Assembly: GCA_001873065.1 (NCBI GenBank)
Contig: MNYM01000035.1
Span: 1-64,000, forward strand
Source of the DNA: Flavobacteriaceae bacterium CG2_30_31_66
GTDB taxonomy: Bacteria; Bacteroidota; Bacteroidia; Flavobacteriales; Flavobacteriaceae
DNA: 64,000 bases
Reading direction: 5' to 3'
The notes under the pieces were generated by a model that ran no database searches, was not told where the DNA came from, and was given only the letters and a program-made list of their open reading frames with translations. A program made the position numbers and the translations under genes. Positions 1-8,666 of this stretch are shown here, in pieces. Positions within the stretch are counted from its first letter, which is position 1. Each line of letters opens with the position of its first letter.

Positions 1-218
1 AATCGTTTTTTTTTATGTTAGCTTTGTTGTTATGAAAGGTTACAAACTTCCTAACAATATTTTACGTAAAATCCTCCTAAAAAGATTCTTATATAAAAAT
101 TGCGCAGCTTCTTTTTAGTTTATTGACGGTTAACAAGGCGAACTTCTTGTAGGTATTTTTGAGCGTAAAAATCACGTTCTGTAAACTAATTTTAATAATT
201 TTAAAAAAAGAAATAAAC

Positions 219-452
219 ATGAAAAAAATTGTATTAATCTTTACCCTAAGTTTAGGGTTTATGAGTTTTACTAAAAGTGAAACATCTCAAAATGTTGATA
301 ATTCTAAAAAATTACAATTTGATGATGTATGCACAAGAACTTGTTATTATGCAGTAAATAGAGAAACTGGTTCTAGAAGACTATTGGGCTGTACAGATTG
401 GGATTGTGGATCTTTACCTGAAATAACTTTAACTGTTTCTGGCGGAAATTAA
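219..452 (+). CDS. Small secreted cysteine-containing protein, unknown function
   Basis: Predicted 77-residue protein. The frame is open further upstream, but the ATG at 219 begins a normal signal peptide (MKKIVLIFTLSLGFMSFTKS), so I choose it. The mature part is about 57 residues and has four cysteines arranged as two close pairs (CTRTC and GCTDWDC), which suggests two disulfides or metal binding after export. I recognise no family. It lies 53 bp upstream of a GLPGLI gene and 866 bp upstream of a TonB-dependent receptor on the same strand, so a shared transcript is likely. A role as a substrate or ligand of the neighbouring envelope proteins is inference only. Confidence 0.7.
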   Translation: MKKIVLIFTLSLGFMSFTKSETSQNVDNSKKLQFDDVCTRTCYYAVNRETGSRRLLGCTDWDCGSLPEITLTVSGGN

Positions 453-505
453 ATAAGTTGAGATTGTCTTAATTTTCAAAAGACAACCTCTTCATTTTTT
501 AAATT

Positions 506-1273
506 ATGAAAAACATTGTACTACTTTTTTTTATGTGTTCATTATCTTGTTTATGTCAAGATAATTGTGGAAATGTACTTTATAAAGTAACTGGAACTTA
601 CGATATTATATATTACACTATGAGGTTTTCAAATAAATATTCTTATTATGAAGAAACAAAAATTCAAAAAGAAAGTGAAAAGATTGAGGTTTTGAAAGAA
701 AATGGTAATGTAATAAAAAATGTAACAATCCAAAAACAAAGCTTAAAACCTATGTTTTTTTTTAATGATAGAAAAGAATTATATTTTTTAACTGAATATG
801 TTAGCGGAAAAACAGATATTGTAAAAGAAACTAATATCAAATGGGACTGGAAGATTTTACCAGATGAAAAAAAAATTGGAAATTTTACTGTGCAAAAAGC
901 AACAGCAAAATTCAGGGGTAGTTCATTTACTGGATGGTTTACAAATACAATTCCTCTTCCTTATGGCCCTTGGAAAGCAAAAGGACTTCCTGGAATCATC
1001 TTAGAAATTTATGACGATAATAATTTACTTCATATTACAGCCATAAAAGTAAGCTTGACAGGAGAAAATTGTAAAAATCCAATTGATAAGATGATTTTCA
1101 AAAATTCAATAGATATTTATACTTTCTTGAAAAAAGAAAAACAAGAAGACGTGGATTTTATAAAAAAACTAAATGCTAAGTTACCAAAAGGCGCTAAAAA
1201 ATTCAATGTAAATGAAGATTGTGATGACTGCCCTAAGCAATTAAAACTTGAAAATTTTGAGGAAAAGTTTTGA
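506..1273 (+). CDS. GLPGLI family protein
   Basis: A 255-residue exported protein. The N-terminus (MKNIVLLFFMCSLSCLCQ) is a signal peptide and could be a lipoprotein signal. Residues 154-170 contain the family signature GPWKAKGLPGIILEIYD, which gives the GLPGLI family (restricted to Bacteroidota) its name. A CxxCxxC-like group (NEDCDDCPK) sits near the C-terminus. The biochemical role of the family is not established; members are often encoded beside TonB-dependent receptors with an N-terminal carboxypeptidase-regulatory-like domain, exactly as here, with the receptor 45 bp downstream. Probably periplasmic or attached to the outer membrane. Confidence 0.88.
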   Translation: MKNIVLLFFMCSLSCLCQDNCGNVLYKVTGTYDIIYYTMRFSNKYSYYEETKIQKESEKIEVLKENGNVIKNVTIQKQSLKPMFFFNDRKELYFLTEYVSGKTDIVKETNIKWDWKILPDEKKIGNFTVQKATAKFRGSSFTGWFTNTIPLPYGPWKAKGLPGIILEIYDDNNLLHITAIKVSLTGENCKNPIDKMIFKNSIDIYTFLKKEKQEDVDFIKKLNAKLPKGAKKFNVNEDCDDCPKQLKLENFEEKF

Positions 1274-1318
1274 ATTAAAAATGCGAATTATGATTGAAAA
1301 AAATCATAAAAATAGTTG

Positions 1319-3973
1319 ATGAAGATAATCAAGCTAATCTTTTTATTAGTTGTTTGTCATACAGTTCATTCACAAACAATTATTAATGGCACTGTTAAGA
1401 GTGCTATGAATTCAATAGTATCTGCTAGTATCGTTTTAAATGATAGTATTTCCAAAACTATTATAGGTTACACCTATTCAAATGATGATGGAACATACAC
1501 CCTAACAACTTCCAAAAAAGGAAAATTTTCCATTAGTTTTTCATCATTAGGGTATAAAACCAAAACGATTTCTTTTGAAATTAACAATCAAAAAGATCTA
1601 AAAATAGATGCTGTTTTAGAAGAACAAGCCTTTGAAATCAATGAAATTATCATTCAATCAGAAAAAGATATCAAAGTAAAAAAAGACACCATCACTTTTA
1701 AAACCAAATTTTTTACCAATGGCACAGAACAAACCGTTGAAGATTTATTAAAAAAAATTCCAGGTTTGAATATCGATGCTAATGGCACCATCAAAGTAGG
1801 CAATCAAGAAATAGAAAAATTGATGGTTGATGGTGATGATTTGTTCGAAAGAGGCTATAAAATTCTCTCTAAAAACATGCCTGCATATCCTATTGAAGAA
1901 GTAGAAGTGTTAAAACGATATTCCAACAATCGATTGCTAAAAGATATTGAAGAAAGCAATAAAGTGGCACTAAATCTAAAATTAAACGAAAAAGCAAAAC
2001 GTATCTGGTTTGGCAACACCACAATAGGCAAAGGAAATGACTCCTTTTATGAACTCAAAGGAAACTTGATGAACTTTGGCAAGAAAAATAAATACTATTT
2101 TTTGACCAATGTAAACAGCATTGGCTATGATGCCACAGGCGATATTCAAAATTTGATTTCACCCTTCAGAGCTAACGAACCTGGAAGTCTTGGCGATGAT
2201 CAACAAGTGGCAAGTTTGCTGAGCCTTTCCAATACAAGTGGTCTAAATTTTAAAAGAAGTAGAACCAATTTTAACAACGCTGAAATGGTTTCTTTAAACG
2301 CTATTTTTAATCCAACTGAAAAATTAAAAATAAAAACCCTCGGATTTTTCAATTGGGATGAAACTAATTTTTTCAGAAACAGCAGTGAGGTTTTTAATGT
2401 TGGAAACACCAATTTTACCAATACCGAAAATTTTGCACTGAGAAATACCAAAAAAATTGGTTTTGGAAAACTAGATGTAACTTACACTATTTCAAAAACT
2501 GAAACCATTGAAACCATCACAAAATATAATGATGCAGACTATTTTGCGAATTCAAATTTGCTTTTTAATGGCAATTCAACCATCGAAAATTTGAAAAGCA
2601 ACAACCTCCTTTTTGATCAAAAAATAAACTACACGAATAAATTTGCAGATTCAAAAGTATTTTTAATAACAGGACGTTTTATCAGTGAAGAAACGCCGCA
2701 AAATTATGCCATCAATCAGTTTTTTTATGCAGATTTATTTTCAAATGCAGCCAATGCAAACAATGTAGCGCAACAAAACACCAACAAAATGATTTTTGGC
2801 GGCGTAAATGCGCATTTATTAGACAGAAAAAACAATGGAAATTTGCTAGAAGTGCAGTTAGGAAATGAATTTCGAAAAGATATTTTGAATTCCAACTTTA
2901 GTTTATTTGAAGATGAGGATCTGATTGAAAATCCTATTGATTATCAAAACAACACTTCCTATTATGTAAGTAACAGTTACCTTAAAACTAAATATCGCTA
3001 TAAAATCAATGATATTTCACTAAGTGGCACGCTCAATTTTCATCAACTGTACAATCGTTTAGAAATGGAAAACAGCACAAAAGATGGCTCTCCCTTTTTC
3101 ATCAATCCAAGTGTTGGCTTAGACTGGAAATTGAATGAGAAAAACAAAATCATTTCCTCATATTCACACAACATTAAAAACGCTGGAATTTTGGATGTGT
3201 ATGAAAATTTTGTGTTGACAGGCTTTAGATCTTTTAATAAAGGTACAGGAGATTTTAATCAATTGAATGCTTCCAATTTTTTGGTCAATTATCAGTTTGG
3301 CAATTGGAGTGATCGCTTTTTTGCCAATACATTTTTGATTTATAACAAAAATCACGATTTCTTTTCGTCAAATTCCATCATCACTCAAAACTATGTACAA
3401 TCAGAAAAAATATTGATCAAAGACAGTGCCTTTTTGAGTATTCAAAGCAATTTTGATTATTATTTTAATGTGATTTCCTCGAACTTAAAAATAGATGTGG
3501 GATATTCTAAAAGCAATTTTAAAAATAGCATCAACAATTCTGATTTGAGAGAAATTACCTCCAATTCTAAGCAATATGGATTTGAATTGCGTTCAGGTTT
3601 TCAGGGAATTTTCAATTATCATATAGGCACAAAATGGCATACAAATACCATCAAAACTACTATTGAAAATTCATTTACAAACAATACTTCTTTTTTAGAT
3701 ATTTCCTTAATTTTCAATGATGTATTTGATGTGCAACTTCAAACAGAACGTTATTATTTTGGCAATTTAGAAAACAACAATACCTATTATTTTTTAGATT
3801 TGGATGCTCGCTATAAAGTGCTAAAAGACAAAGTAACGCTCAATCTTTCTGGAAAAAATTTGTTCAATACACAAACTTTTCGAAATTTTGCTATCAGTGA
3901 TTTTGGCTCTTCTACAACCGAATATCGATTATTACCAAGGATGATTTTAGTTGGTTTGGAAGTTCGTTTTTAG
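1319..3973 (+). CDS. TonB-dependent receptor with carboxypeptidase-regulatory-like N-terminal domain
   Basis: An 884-residue outer-membrane receptor. The frame can open at a TTG at 1316, but the ATG at 1319 starts the signal peptide MKIIKLIFLLVVCHTVHSQ directly. Residues about 20-105 form the beta-sandwich regulatory-like domain (INGTVKSA...GYKTKTISFEI). About 110-220 is the plug region (TVEDLLKKIPGLNIDANGTI). The remainder is rich in alternating hydrophobic and aromatic residues and ends in aromatic residue plus Arg-Phe (VGLEVRF), as expected of a beta-barrel. Imports or exports an unknown substrate energised by TonB. Third gene of a set with the small protein and GLPGLI. Its stop overlaps the convergent trhO stop by 4 bp. 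Confidence 0.88.
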   Translation: MKIIKLIFLLVVCHTVHSQTIINGTVKSAMNSIVSASIVLNDSISKTIIGYTYSNDDGTYTLTTSKKGKFSISFSSLGYKTKTISFEINNQKDLKIDAVLEEQAFEINEIIIQSEKDIKVKKDTITFKTKFFTNGTEQTVEDLLKKIPGLNIDANGTIKVGNQEIEKLMVDGDDLFERGYKILSKNMPAYPIEEVEVLKRYSNNRLLKDIEESNKVALNLKLNEKAKRIWFGNTTIGKGNDSFYELKGNLMNFGKKNKYYFLTNVNSIGYDATGDIQNLISPFRANEPGSLGDDQQVASLLSLSNTSGLNFKRSRTNFNNAEMVSLNAIFNPTEKLKIKTLGFFNWDETNFFRNSSEVFNVGNTNFTNTENFALRNTKKIGFGKLDVTYTISKTETIETITKYNDADYFANSNLLFNGNSTIENLKSNNLLFDQKINYTNKFADSKVFLITGRFISEETPQNYAINQFFYADLFSNAANANNVAQQNTNKMIFGGVNAHLLDRKNNGNLLEVQLGNEFRKDILNSNFSLFEDEDLIENPIDYQNNTSYYVSNSYLKTKYRYKINDISLSGTLNFHQLYNRLEMENSTKDGSPFFINPSVGLDWKLNEKNKIISSYSHNIKNAGILDVYENFVLTGFRSFNKGTGDFNQLNASNFLVNYQFGNWSDRFFANTFLIYNKNHDFFSSNSIITQNYVQSEKILIKDSAFLSIQSNFDYYFNVISSNLKIDVGYSKSNFKNSINNSDLREITSNSKQYGFELRSGFQGIFNYHIGTKWHTNTIKTTIENSFTNNTSFLDISLIFNDVFDVQLQTERYYFGNLENNNTYYFLDLDARYKVLKDKVTLNLSGKNLFNTQTFRNFAISDFGSSTTEYRLLPRMILVGLEVRF

Positions 3974-5001
3974 CTTTTAAACGGCAAAACCTCACTCCTC
4001 CCTTTTTTAAAAATCTTGTTACTAGCATGTTTTCCTTTGCGCAATTCTTTTTGAGTTTCATATGGCAAATGAATCATTTCTTGGCATGGTGTTGAGCAGC
4101 AATTTTCCATTTTTTCGGAACATTCATCACATTGTATAAACAACAAATGGCAGGCTTCATTGGCGCAATTGGTATGCGTATCTGAAGGTTTTCCACATTG
4201 ATGGCAATGAGCAATGACATCGTCTGTAATTTTTTCAGCACGTCTGTCATCAAAAACAAAGTTTTTACCTATGAATTTGTTTTCAATTGCCAAGGTATTT
4301 ACTTGACGCTTATATTCAATAATGCCACCTTCCAATTGAAAAACATTCTTAAATCCTTTGTGTTTGTAATAAGCTGAGGCTTTTTCGCAACGTATGCCTC
4401 CTGTGCAATACATCAATAAATTTTTATCTTCTTTGTGGTTTTTTAAATCTTCTTCAATGATGTCTAAAGAATCGCGAAAGGTATCAACATCAGGCGTAAT
4501 GGCACCTTCAAAATGTCCAATTTCACTTTCGTAATGATTGCGCATGTCCACACAAATCGTATTTGGGTCTTGCAATAATTCGTTAAATTCTGCCGCATTT
4601 ACGTGTACACCAATGTTGGTGACATCAAAAGTATCATCATTCAAACCATCAGCCACAATTTTATTTCTCACTTTTACTTTGAGCTTTAAAAATGACTTAT
4701 TGTCTTGCTCAATGGCAACATTCAAACGGATATCTTTCAAAAAAGAAATGCTATCCAATTGCTTTTTCAAAGCGTGCATATTTTCTGACGAAACAGACAA
4801 TTGTGCATTAATGCCTTCATAAGACACATAAATTCTGCCCAAAACATCCAAGGCATTCCACTCTAAAAACAATTTATCTCTAAGAATTTGTGGGTTTTTT
4901 ATCTGATGATATTGATAAAAAGAAATGGTAATTCGGTCTTTGCCAGCGGCATCAATTAAGGCAGCGCGTTCTTGTGCGCTTAACTTGTTGTACAGTTGCA
5001 T
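3970..5001 (-). CDS. trhO: tRNA uridine(34) hydroxylase (rhodanese-like)
   Basis: A 343-residue cytoplasmic protein of the YceA/TrhO family. The family hydroxylates uridine 34 of certain tRNAs to ho5U with oxygen, using a rhodanese-fold active-site cysteine. Residues about 1-100 form the N-terminal acylphosphatase-like domain (GRIYVSYEGINAQLS). About 135-235 is the rhodanese domain with the active-site loop CTGGIRCEKASA (Cys199, Cys205). The C-terminus carries a cysteine-rich segment (CHQCGKP...CANEACH...CDECS), as in longer family members. Single gene, convergent with the TonB-dependent receptor. Confidence 0.92.
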   Translation of the reverse strand: MQLYNKLSAQERAALIDAAGKDRITISFYQYHQIKNPQILRDKLFLEWNALDVLGRIYVSYEGINAQLSVSSENMHALKKQLDSISFLKDIRLNVAIEQDNKSFLKLKVKVRNKIVADGLNDDTFDVTNIGVHVNAAEFNELLQDPNTICVDMRNHYESEIGHFEGAITPDVDTFRDSLDIIEEDLKNHKEDKNLLMYCTGGIRCEKASAYYKHKGFKNVFQLEGGIIEYKRQVNTLAIENKFIGKNFVFDDRRAEKITDDVIAHCHQCGKPSDTHTNCANEACHLLFIQCDECSEKMENCCSTPCQEMIHLPYETQKELRKGKHASNKIFKKGRSEVLPFKS

Positions 5002-5215
5002 GCTATACGTTTTTAAGTTTTACGTTTCAACTGAATGATGTTCAGTTTCTAATTTTATGGAATGCAAAGTTAGCTTTTTTTTGTAAAAGTTGAATTTTAA
5101 ACACCAAAAATTTTATTGCACCAATTTTAAACTTTCGGTGATTTATCAAACATTTTACCATTTAAATGATTCATTTTTTTGGATATTTGCATTAAAATTT
5201 ATTAAAAGAATTCAA

Positions 5216-6205
5216 ATGAAAATAGCGGTAGTTGGCGCAACTGGAATGGTTGGCACAGTCATGTTAAAAGTTTTAGAAGAACGTAATTTACCAATCACAG
5301 AATTGATTCCTGTGGCATCAGAAAAATCAGTAGGAAAAACATTGACTTTCAAAGGGAAAGAATATAGCGTTGTTACGCTTGAAGAAGCTGTTGCTATGAA
5401 ACCTGAAATCGCACTTTTTTCTGCTGGTGGAGAAACCTCATTATTGTGGGCGCCAAAATTTGCTGAAGTGGGTACAAAAGTCATTGACAATTCATCTGCT
5501 TGGAGAATGGATGTTGATAAAAAATTGGTCGTGCCAGAAATCAATGGTGATGTGTTGACCAAAGACGATTATATCATTGCAAATCCGAATTGTTCTACCA
5601 TTCAATTGGTAATGGTTTTAGCGCCTTTACATCTAAAATATACCATGAAACGTGTGGTAATTTCCACGTATCAATCTGTTTCTGGTACTGGTGTAAAAGC
5701 CGTACAACAATTGGCAAATGAAGAAGCTGGAATTGAAGGAGAAATGGCATATCCTTATAAAATAGGAAGAAATGCGTTGCCACATTGTGATGTTTTTTTA
5801 GAAAATGGCTACACCAAAGAGGAAATGAAATTGGTAAAAGAGCCTAAAAAGATTTTGCGTGACGATTCTTTTTCAGTAACTGCAACTGCTGTTCGAATTC
5901 CCACTTCTGGAGGACATTCAGAAGCGGTAAATGTGCAATTTGAAAATGATTTTGATTTGACTGAAGTGCGTCGTATTTTGAACGAAACTCCAGGTGTAAT
6001 TGTGCAAGATGACTTGGCAAACCATATTTATCCGATGCCAATCACTGCCCATGATAAAGACGAAGTTTTTGTAGGTAGAATTCGCAGAGATGAATCTCAA
6101 GAAAAAACCTTAAATTTGTGGATTGTTGCTGATAACTTGCGCAAAGGAGCTGCAACCAACACCATTCAAATAGCTGAATATTTAATTGCAAATCATTTAG
6201 TATAA
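5216..6205 (+). CDS. asd: Aspartate-semialdehyde dehydrogenase
   Basis: A 329-residue enzyme that reduces aspartyl-4-phosphate to aspartate semialdehyde with NADPH, at the branch point to lysine/diaminopimelate, threonine and methionine. The ORF is open 126 nt further upstream, but the ATG at 5216 gives the standard start MKIAVVGATGMVG (Rossmann GxxGxxG). Catalytic Cys126 lies in NPNCSTIQ and the active-site His234 in RIPTSGGHSEAV. Length matches the bacterial family. It is followed after 17 bp by the PaaE-like reductase on the same strand, so the two may be cotranscribed. I see no riboswitch-like structure in the roughly 200 bp upstream. Confidence 0.96.
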   Translation: MKIAVVGATGMVGTVMLKVLEERNLPITELIPVASEKSVGKTLTFKGKEYSVVTLEEAVAMKPEIALFSAGGETSLLWAPKFAEVGTKVIDNSSAWRMDVDKKLVVPEINGDVLTKDDYIIANPNCSTIQLVMVLAPLHLKYTMKRVVISTYQSVSGTGVKAVQQLANEEAGIEGEMAYPYKIGRNALPHCDVFLENGYTKEEMKLVKEPKKILRDDSFSVTATAVRIPTSGGHSEAVNVQFENDFDLTEVRRILNETPGVIVQDDLANHIYPMPITAHDKDEVFVGRIRRDESQEKTLNLWIVADNLRKGAATNTIQIAEYLIANHLV

Positions 6206-6222
6206 AATAGTTAAGATTTCTT

Positions 6223-7266
6223 ATGGCAACATTTTATAAAACAACCATCAAAGATATAAAACACGAAACCGCAAATGCGGTTTCTGTGTTGTTTGAGATT
6301 CCTGAAGCGTTAAAAAAAACCTTCCAATTTATTGCAGGCCAATACGTTACTTTGCAATCTGAAATCCATGGTGCAACCATCAGAAGAGCGTATTCTATTT
6401 GCTCAACGCCACATAGTGGAGAAATCAGAGTCGCAATCAAAACCGTTGAAAATGGCGTTTTTTCATCCTATGCAACCAAAGAATTAAAAGCAAGTGATGT
6501 TATTGAAATCGCAGCACCTGAAGGTCGTTTCTTATTAAAACCTCAACCTAAAAAAAACTATATTGGTTTTGCAGCTGGTAGCGGAATCACACCCATAATG
6601 TCAATGCTGAAAACTGTTTTGGAGACCGAACCAAGTGCAACTTTTACTTTAATTTACGGTAACAAAACAGTTGCTGACACTATTTTTTTTAATGAATTAT
6701 TAGCTTTAAATGTGAAATATAAAAATTTTCATTTAGAACTTATTTGTAGCAGAGAACGTCAAGAAATTGCATTATTTGGCAGAATTGATAGATCATTTAC
6801 CAACTTTTTTATCAAAAATAAATACAAAGACATCACTTTTGATACAGCCTTTTTATGCGGTCCGGAAGAGATGATTCATACCGTTTCTAATACGTTAGTT
6901 GAAAATGGTTTTTCATCGGAAAATATTTATTTTGAATTATTTACAGCATCTATTGATGAAGAAGCAACTACTAAACTCAAAGAGGGAACCACGGAAATTA
7001 CGATACTTTTGGATGATGAAGAAACTACTTTTACAATGTCTCAAACAGATACAATCTTGGCTGCTGCATTGCGAAATCATATTGATGCTCCTTATTCATG
7101 TCAAGGCGGTGTTTGCAGTTCGTGTTTGGGAAAAATAACTGAAGGAAAAGCGATAATGACTAAAAATTCTATTTTGACGGATAGCGAAGTTGCTGATGGT
7201 CTTATCCTTACTTGTCAAGCACATCCAACTACTTCAAAAATAACAATTAATTTTGATGATGTATAA
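6223..7266 (+). CDS. FAD/NAD(P) reductase with C-terminal 2Fe-2S ferredoxin domain (PaaE-like)
   Basis: A 347-residue electron-transfer flavoprotein. The N-terminal FAD domain has RAYSICS (residues 55-61), the NAD(P) domain has GFAAGSGITPIMSM (115-128), and the C-terminal plant-type ferredoxin domain has Cys293, Cys298, Cys301 and Cys331 (CQGGVCSSC...LTCQAHP). This order matches PaaE, the reductase of phenylacetyl-CoA epoxidase, but no paaABCD genes are nearby. It may therefore supply electrons to another oxygenase or desaturase; its true partner cannot be read from this window. Starts 17 bp after asd. Confidence 0.88.
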   Translation: MATFYKTTIKDIKHETANAVSVLFEIPEALKKTFQFIAGQYVTLQSEIHGATIRRAYSICSTPHSGEIRVAIKTVENGVFSSYATKELKASDVIEIAAPEGRFLLKPQPKKNYIGFAAGSGITPIMSMLKTVLETEPSATFTLIYGNKTVADTIFFNELLALNVKYKNFHLELICSRERQEIALFGRIDRSFTNFFIKNKYKDITFDTAFLCGPEEMIHTVSNTLVENGFSSENIYFELFTASIDEEATTKLKEGTTEITILLDDEETTFTMSQTDTILAAALRNHIDAPYSCQGGVCSSCLGKITEGKAIMTKNSILTDSEVADGLILTCQAHPTTSKITINFDDV

Positions 7267-7281
7267 AAATCCGTATTTTTG
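7252..7281 (+). promoter_or_regulatory. Bacteroidota-type promoter for the LysE gene
   Basis: TTTG at 7252-7255, an 18-bp spacer, then TATTTTTG at 7274-7281, which fits TTTG-N(17-23)-TAnnTTTG. It lies inside the last codons of the upstream reductase gene. The -7 box ends 6 bp before the ATG at 7288, so the predicted transcript would be leaderless or nearly so. Confidence 0.6.
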
Positions 7282-7287
7282 TAAACT

Positions 7288-7953
7288 ATGGATTTTTATA
7301 ACGTCAAAAACGCACTACTAATAGGATTTTTCATGGCTTTCATGATAGGTCCAGTTTTTTTTATGCTGATTAAAACCAGTATTCTAAAAGGCGCAAGAGC
7401 AGCCATTGCTTTTGATTTAGGCGTAATCTTAGGTGATATTACTTTTATTCTTTTGGCATATTATGGCAGTAGATCACTTTTGGAAAAAATTAAAGACGAC
7501 TCAAGATTGTTTTTTATTGGTGGTTTGGTGTTAATTATTTATGGATTGATTACTTATTTTGACAAGGAAAACAAAAAACAAGCACTCGAAACCAGCAAAT
7601 TGGTAGCTGTTTCAATCAAAAACAATTACCTAAAACTATTTGTAAAAGGCTTTTTCTTAAACTTTATCAATATTGGGGTACTCACTTTTTGGTTGGGCGC
7701 AGTTTTGGTAATTGGCCCTTCGCTTGACATGAACAGAATTGCTATTTTTTCTTACTTCGGATTTATTATTTTGGGCTATTTCTTCACAGATTTAGTAAAA
7801 ATATTTTTAGCCAAGAAGCTCAAAGACAAAATGACGCCTGCATTGGTGTTTCGCATCAAAAGAATCATGGGAATTATTTTGATTGTTTGTGGTGTTTTTT
7901 TGATGCTGAAAGGGTTTATACCCAATGAACAATTCAATCATTTTATAAATTGA
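7288..7953 (+). CDS. LysE family translocator (amino-acid/small-molecule exporter)
   Basis: A 221-residue inner-membrane protein with about six hydrophobic helices. The start MDFYNVKNALLIGFFMAFMI leads into the LysE/RhtB-type first helix with the conserved GPVFFMLIKTS segment, followed by ARAAIAFDLGVILGD. Length is typical for the family, which exports amino acids and related metabolites using ion gradients. The substrate is not predictable. The ATG is only 6 bp from a good -7 box, so the message may lack a 5' leader. It is followed by about 220 bp without a gene. Confidence 0.88.
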   Translation: MDFYNVKNALLIGFFMAFMIGPVFFMLIKTSILKGARAAIAFDLGVILGDITFILLAYYGSRSLLEKIKDDSRLFFIGGLVLIIYGLITYFDKENKKQALETSKLVAVSIKNNYLKLFVKGFFLNFINIGVLTFWLGAVLVIGPSLDMNRIAIFSYFGFIILGYFFTDLVKIFLAKKLKDKMTPALVFRIKRIMGIILIVCGVFLMLKGFIPNEQFNHFIN

Positions 7954-8171
7954 TGTGAATTTGATTTGAGAACCTAACAAATAATAAGGCTCTTTTTTTT
8001 AAATTTTTTGGACTAATTTTTTTCACAATTAAAAAAATAAGTTTCAAGTTTATTATAATAAATCAAAATTATATTATTTTTTTAATAAAGGCTTTTATTG
8101 AAAAAAAAGAAGAAAAACTTATTCTAAGAACTTTTAAGTTTCTAAGTTTGGCGTTGATAACAAACAGTTTT

Positions 8172-8633
8172 ATGCGCTTTCAACTGAAAGAATTCATTGC
8201 AAAAATAAGAAAGCCTTTCCAACAGGGTTTGCAAACAAAGGAGGTTATAAATGCAGTTATTGTAAGTTTGCTTTTTACAGTCATTCCGATCATTGGACTG
8301 ACTACTATCACTTTGACTTTTATCTCTTTAAAAAAAAGACTCAATTTTCCAATCATGATAGTAATCAGTTATTTAGCGGCTCCGTTACAATTTATTTTGT
8401 TTTTGCCTTTTATTTATTTGGGAGAGCAAATTTTCAATGTAGAACACAGTTTATTAAATCTGAAATCAATTAAAATGGGCTTTTCAACATCTTTTTGGGC
8501 AACAATGAAAAGCATTTCCTTAGAGATTTTTTATGGTTTAACTGCATGGTTTTTGATTGCAATTCCCATAAGTATTTTGGCAATTTTCATCAATGAAAAA
8601 ATATCAAAAGTGATTCAAAATCAAAAGAAATAG
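8172..8633 (+). CDS. DUF2062 domain membrane protein
   Basis: A 153-residue protein. A TTG start at 8148 is possible, but the ATG at 8172 gives the more usual N-terminus MRFQLKEFIAKIRKPFQQG. Residues about 25-90 match the DUF2062 pattern: a small-residue helix, the loop IPIIGLTTI, then KRLNFPIMIVISYLAAPLQF. There are three to four transmembrane helices. Function of the domain is unknown; it occurs alone or fused to glycosyltransferases. No operon partner: it is flanked by an intergenic gap and by the convergent aguA gene 33 bp away. Confidence 0.82.
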   Translation: MRFQLKEFIAKIRKPFQQGLQTKEVINAVIVSLLFTVIPIIGLTTITLTFISLKKRLNFPIMIVISYLAAPLQFILFLPFIYLGEQIFNVEHSLLNLKSIKMGFSTSFWATMKSISLEIFYGLTAWFLIAIPISILAIFINEKISKVIQNQKK

Positions 8634-8666
8634 CGTCAAAGATTTTGCGCTAAACAATTATTGATT

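Noticed and set aside
1..218. A coding gene or RNA at the left edge
   Set aside because: No ORF with start, length or motif support and no recognisable RNA; a TATTTTTG box at 154-161 lacks a -33 partner at proper distance.
5002..5215. Riboswitch before asd
   Set aside because: No conserved lysine-riboswitch core or strong stem structure is visible; the region is simply A+T-rich.
6223..7266. Part of a phenylacetate degradation operon
   Set aside because: The domain order matches PaaE, but none of the paa epoxidase or downstream genes is present nearby.
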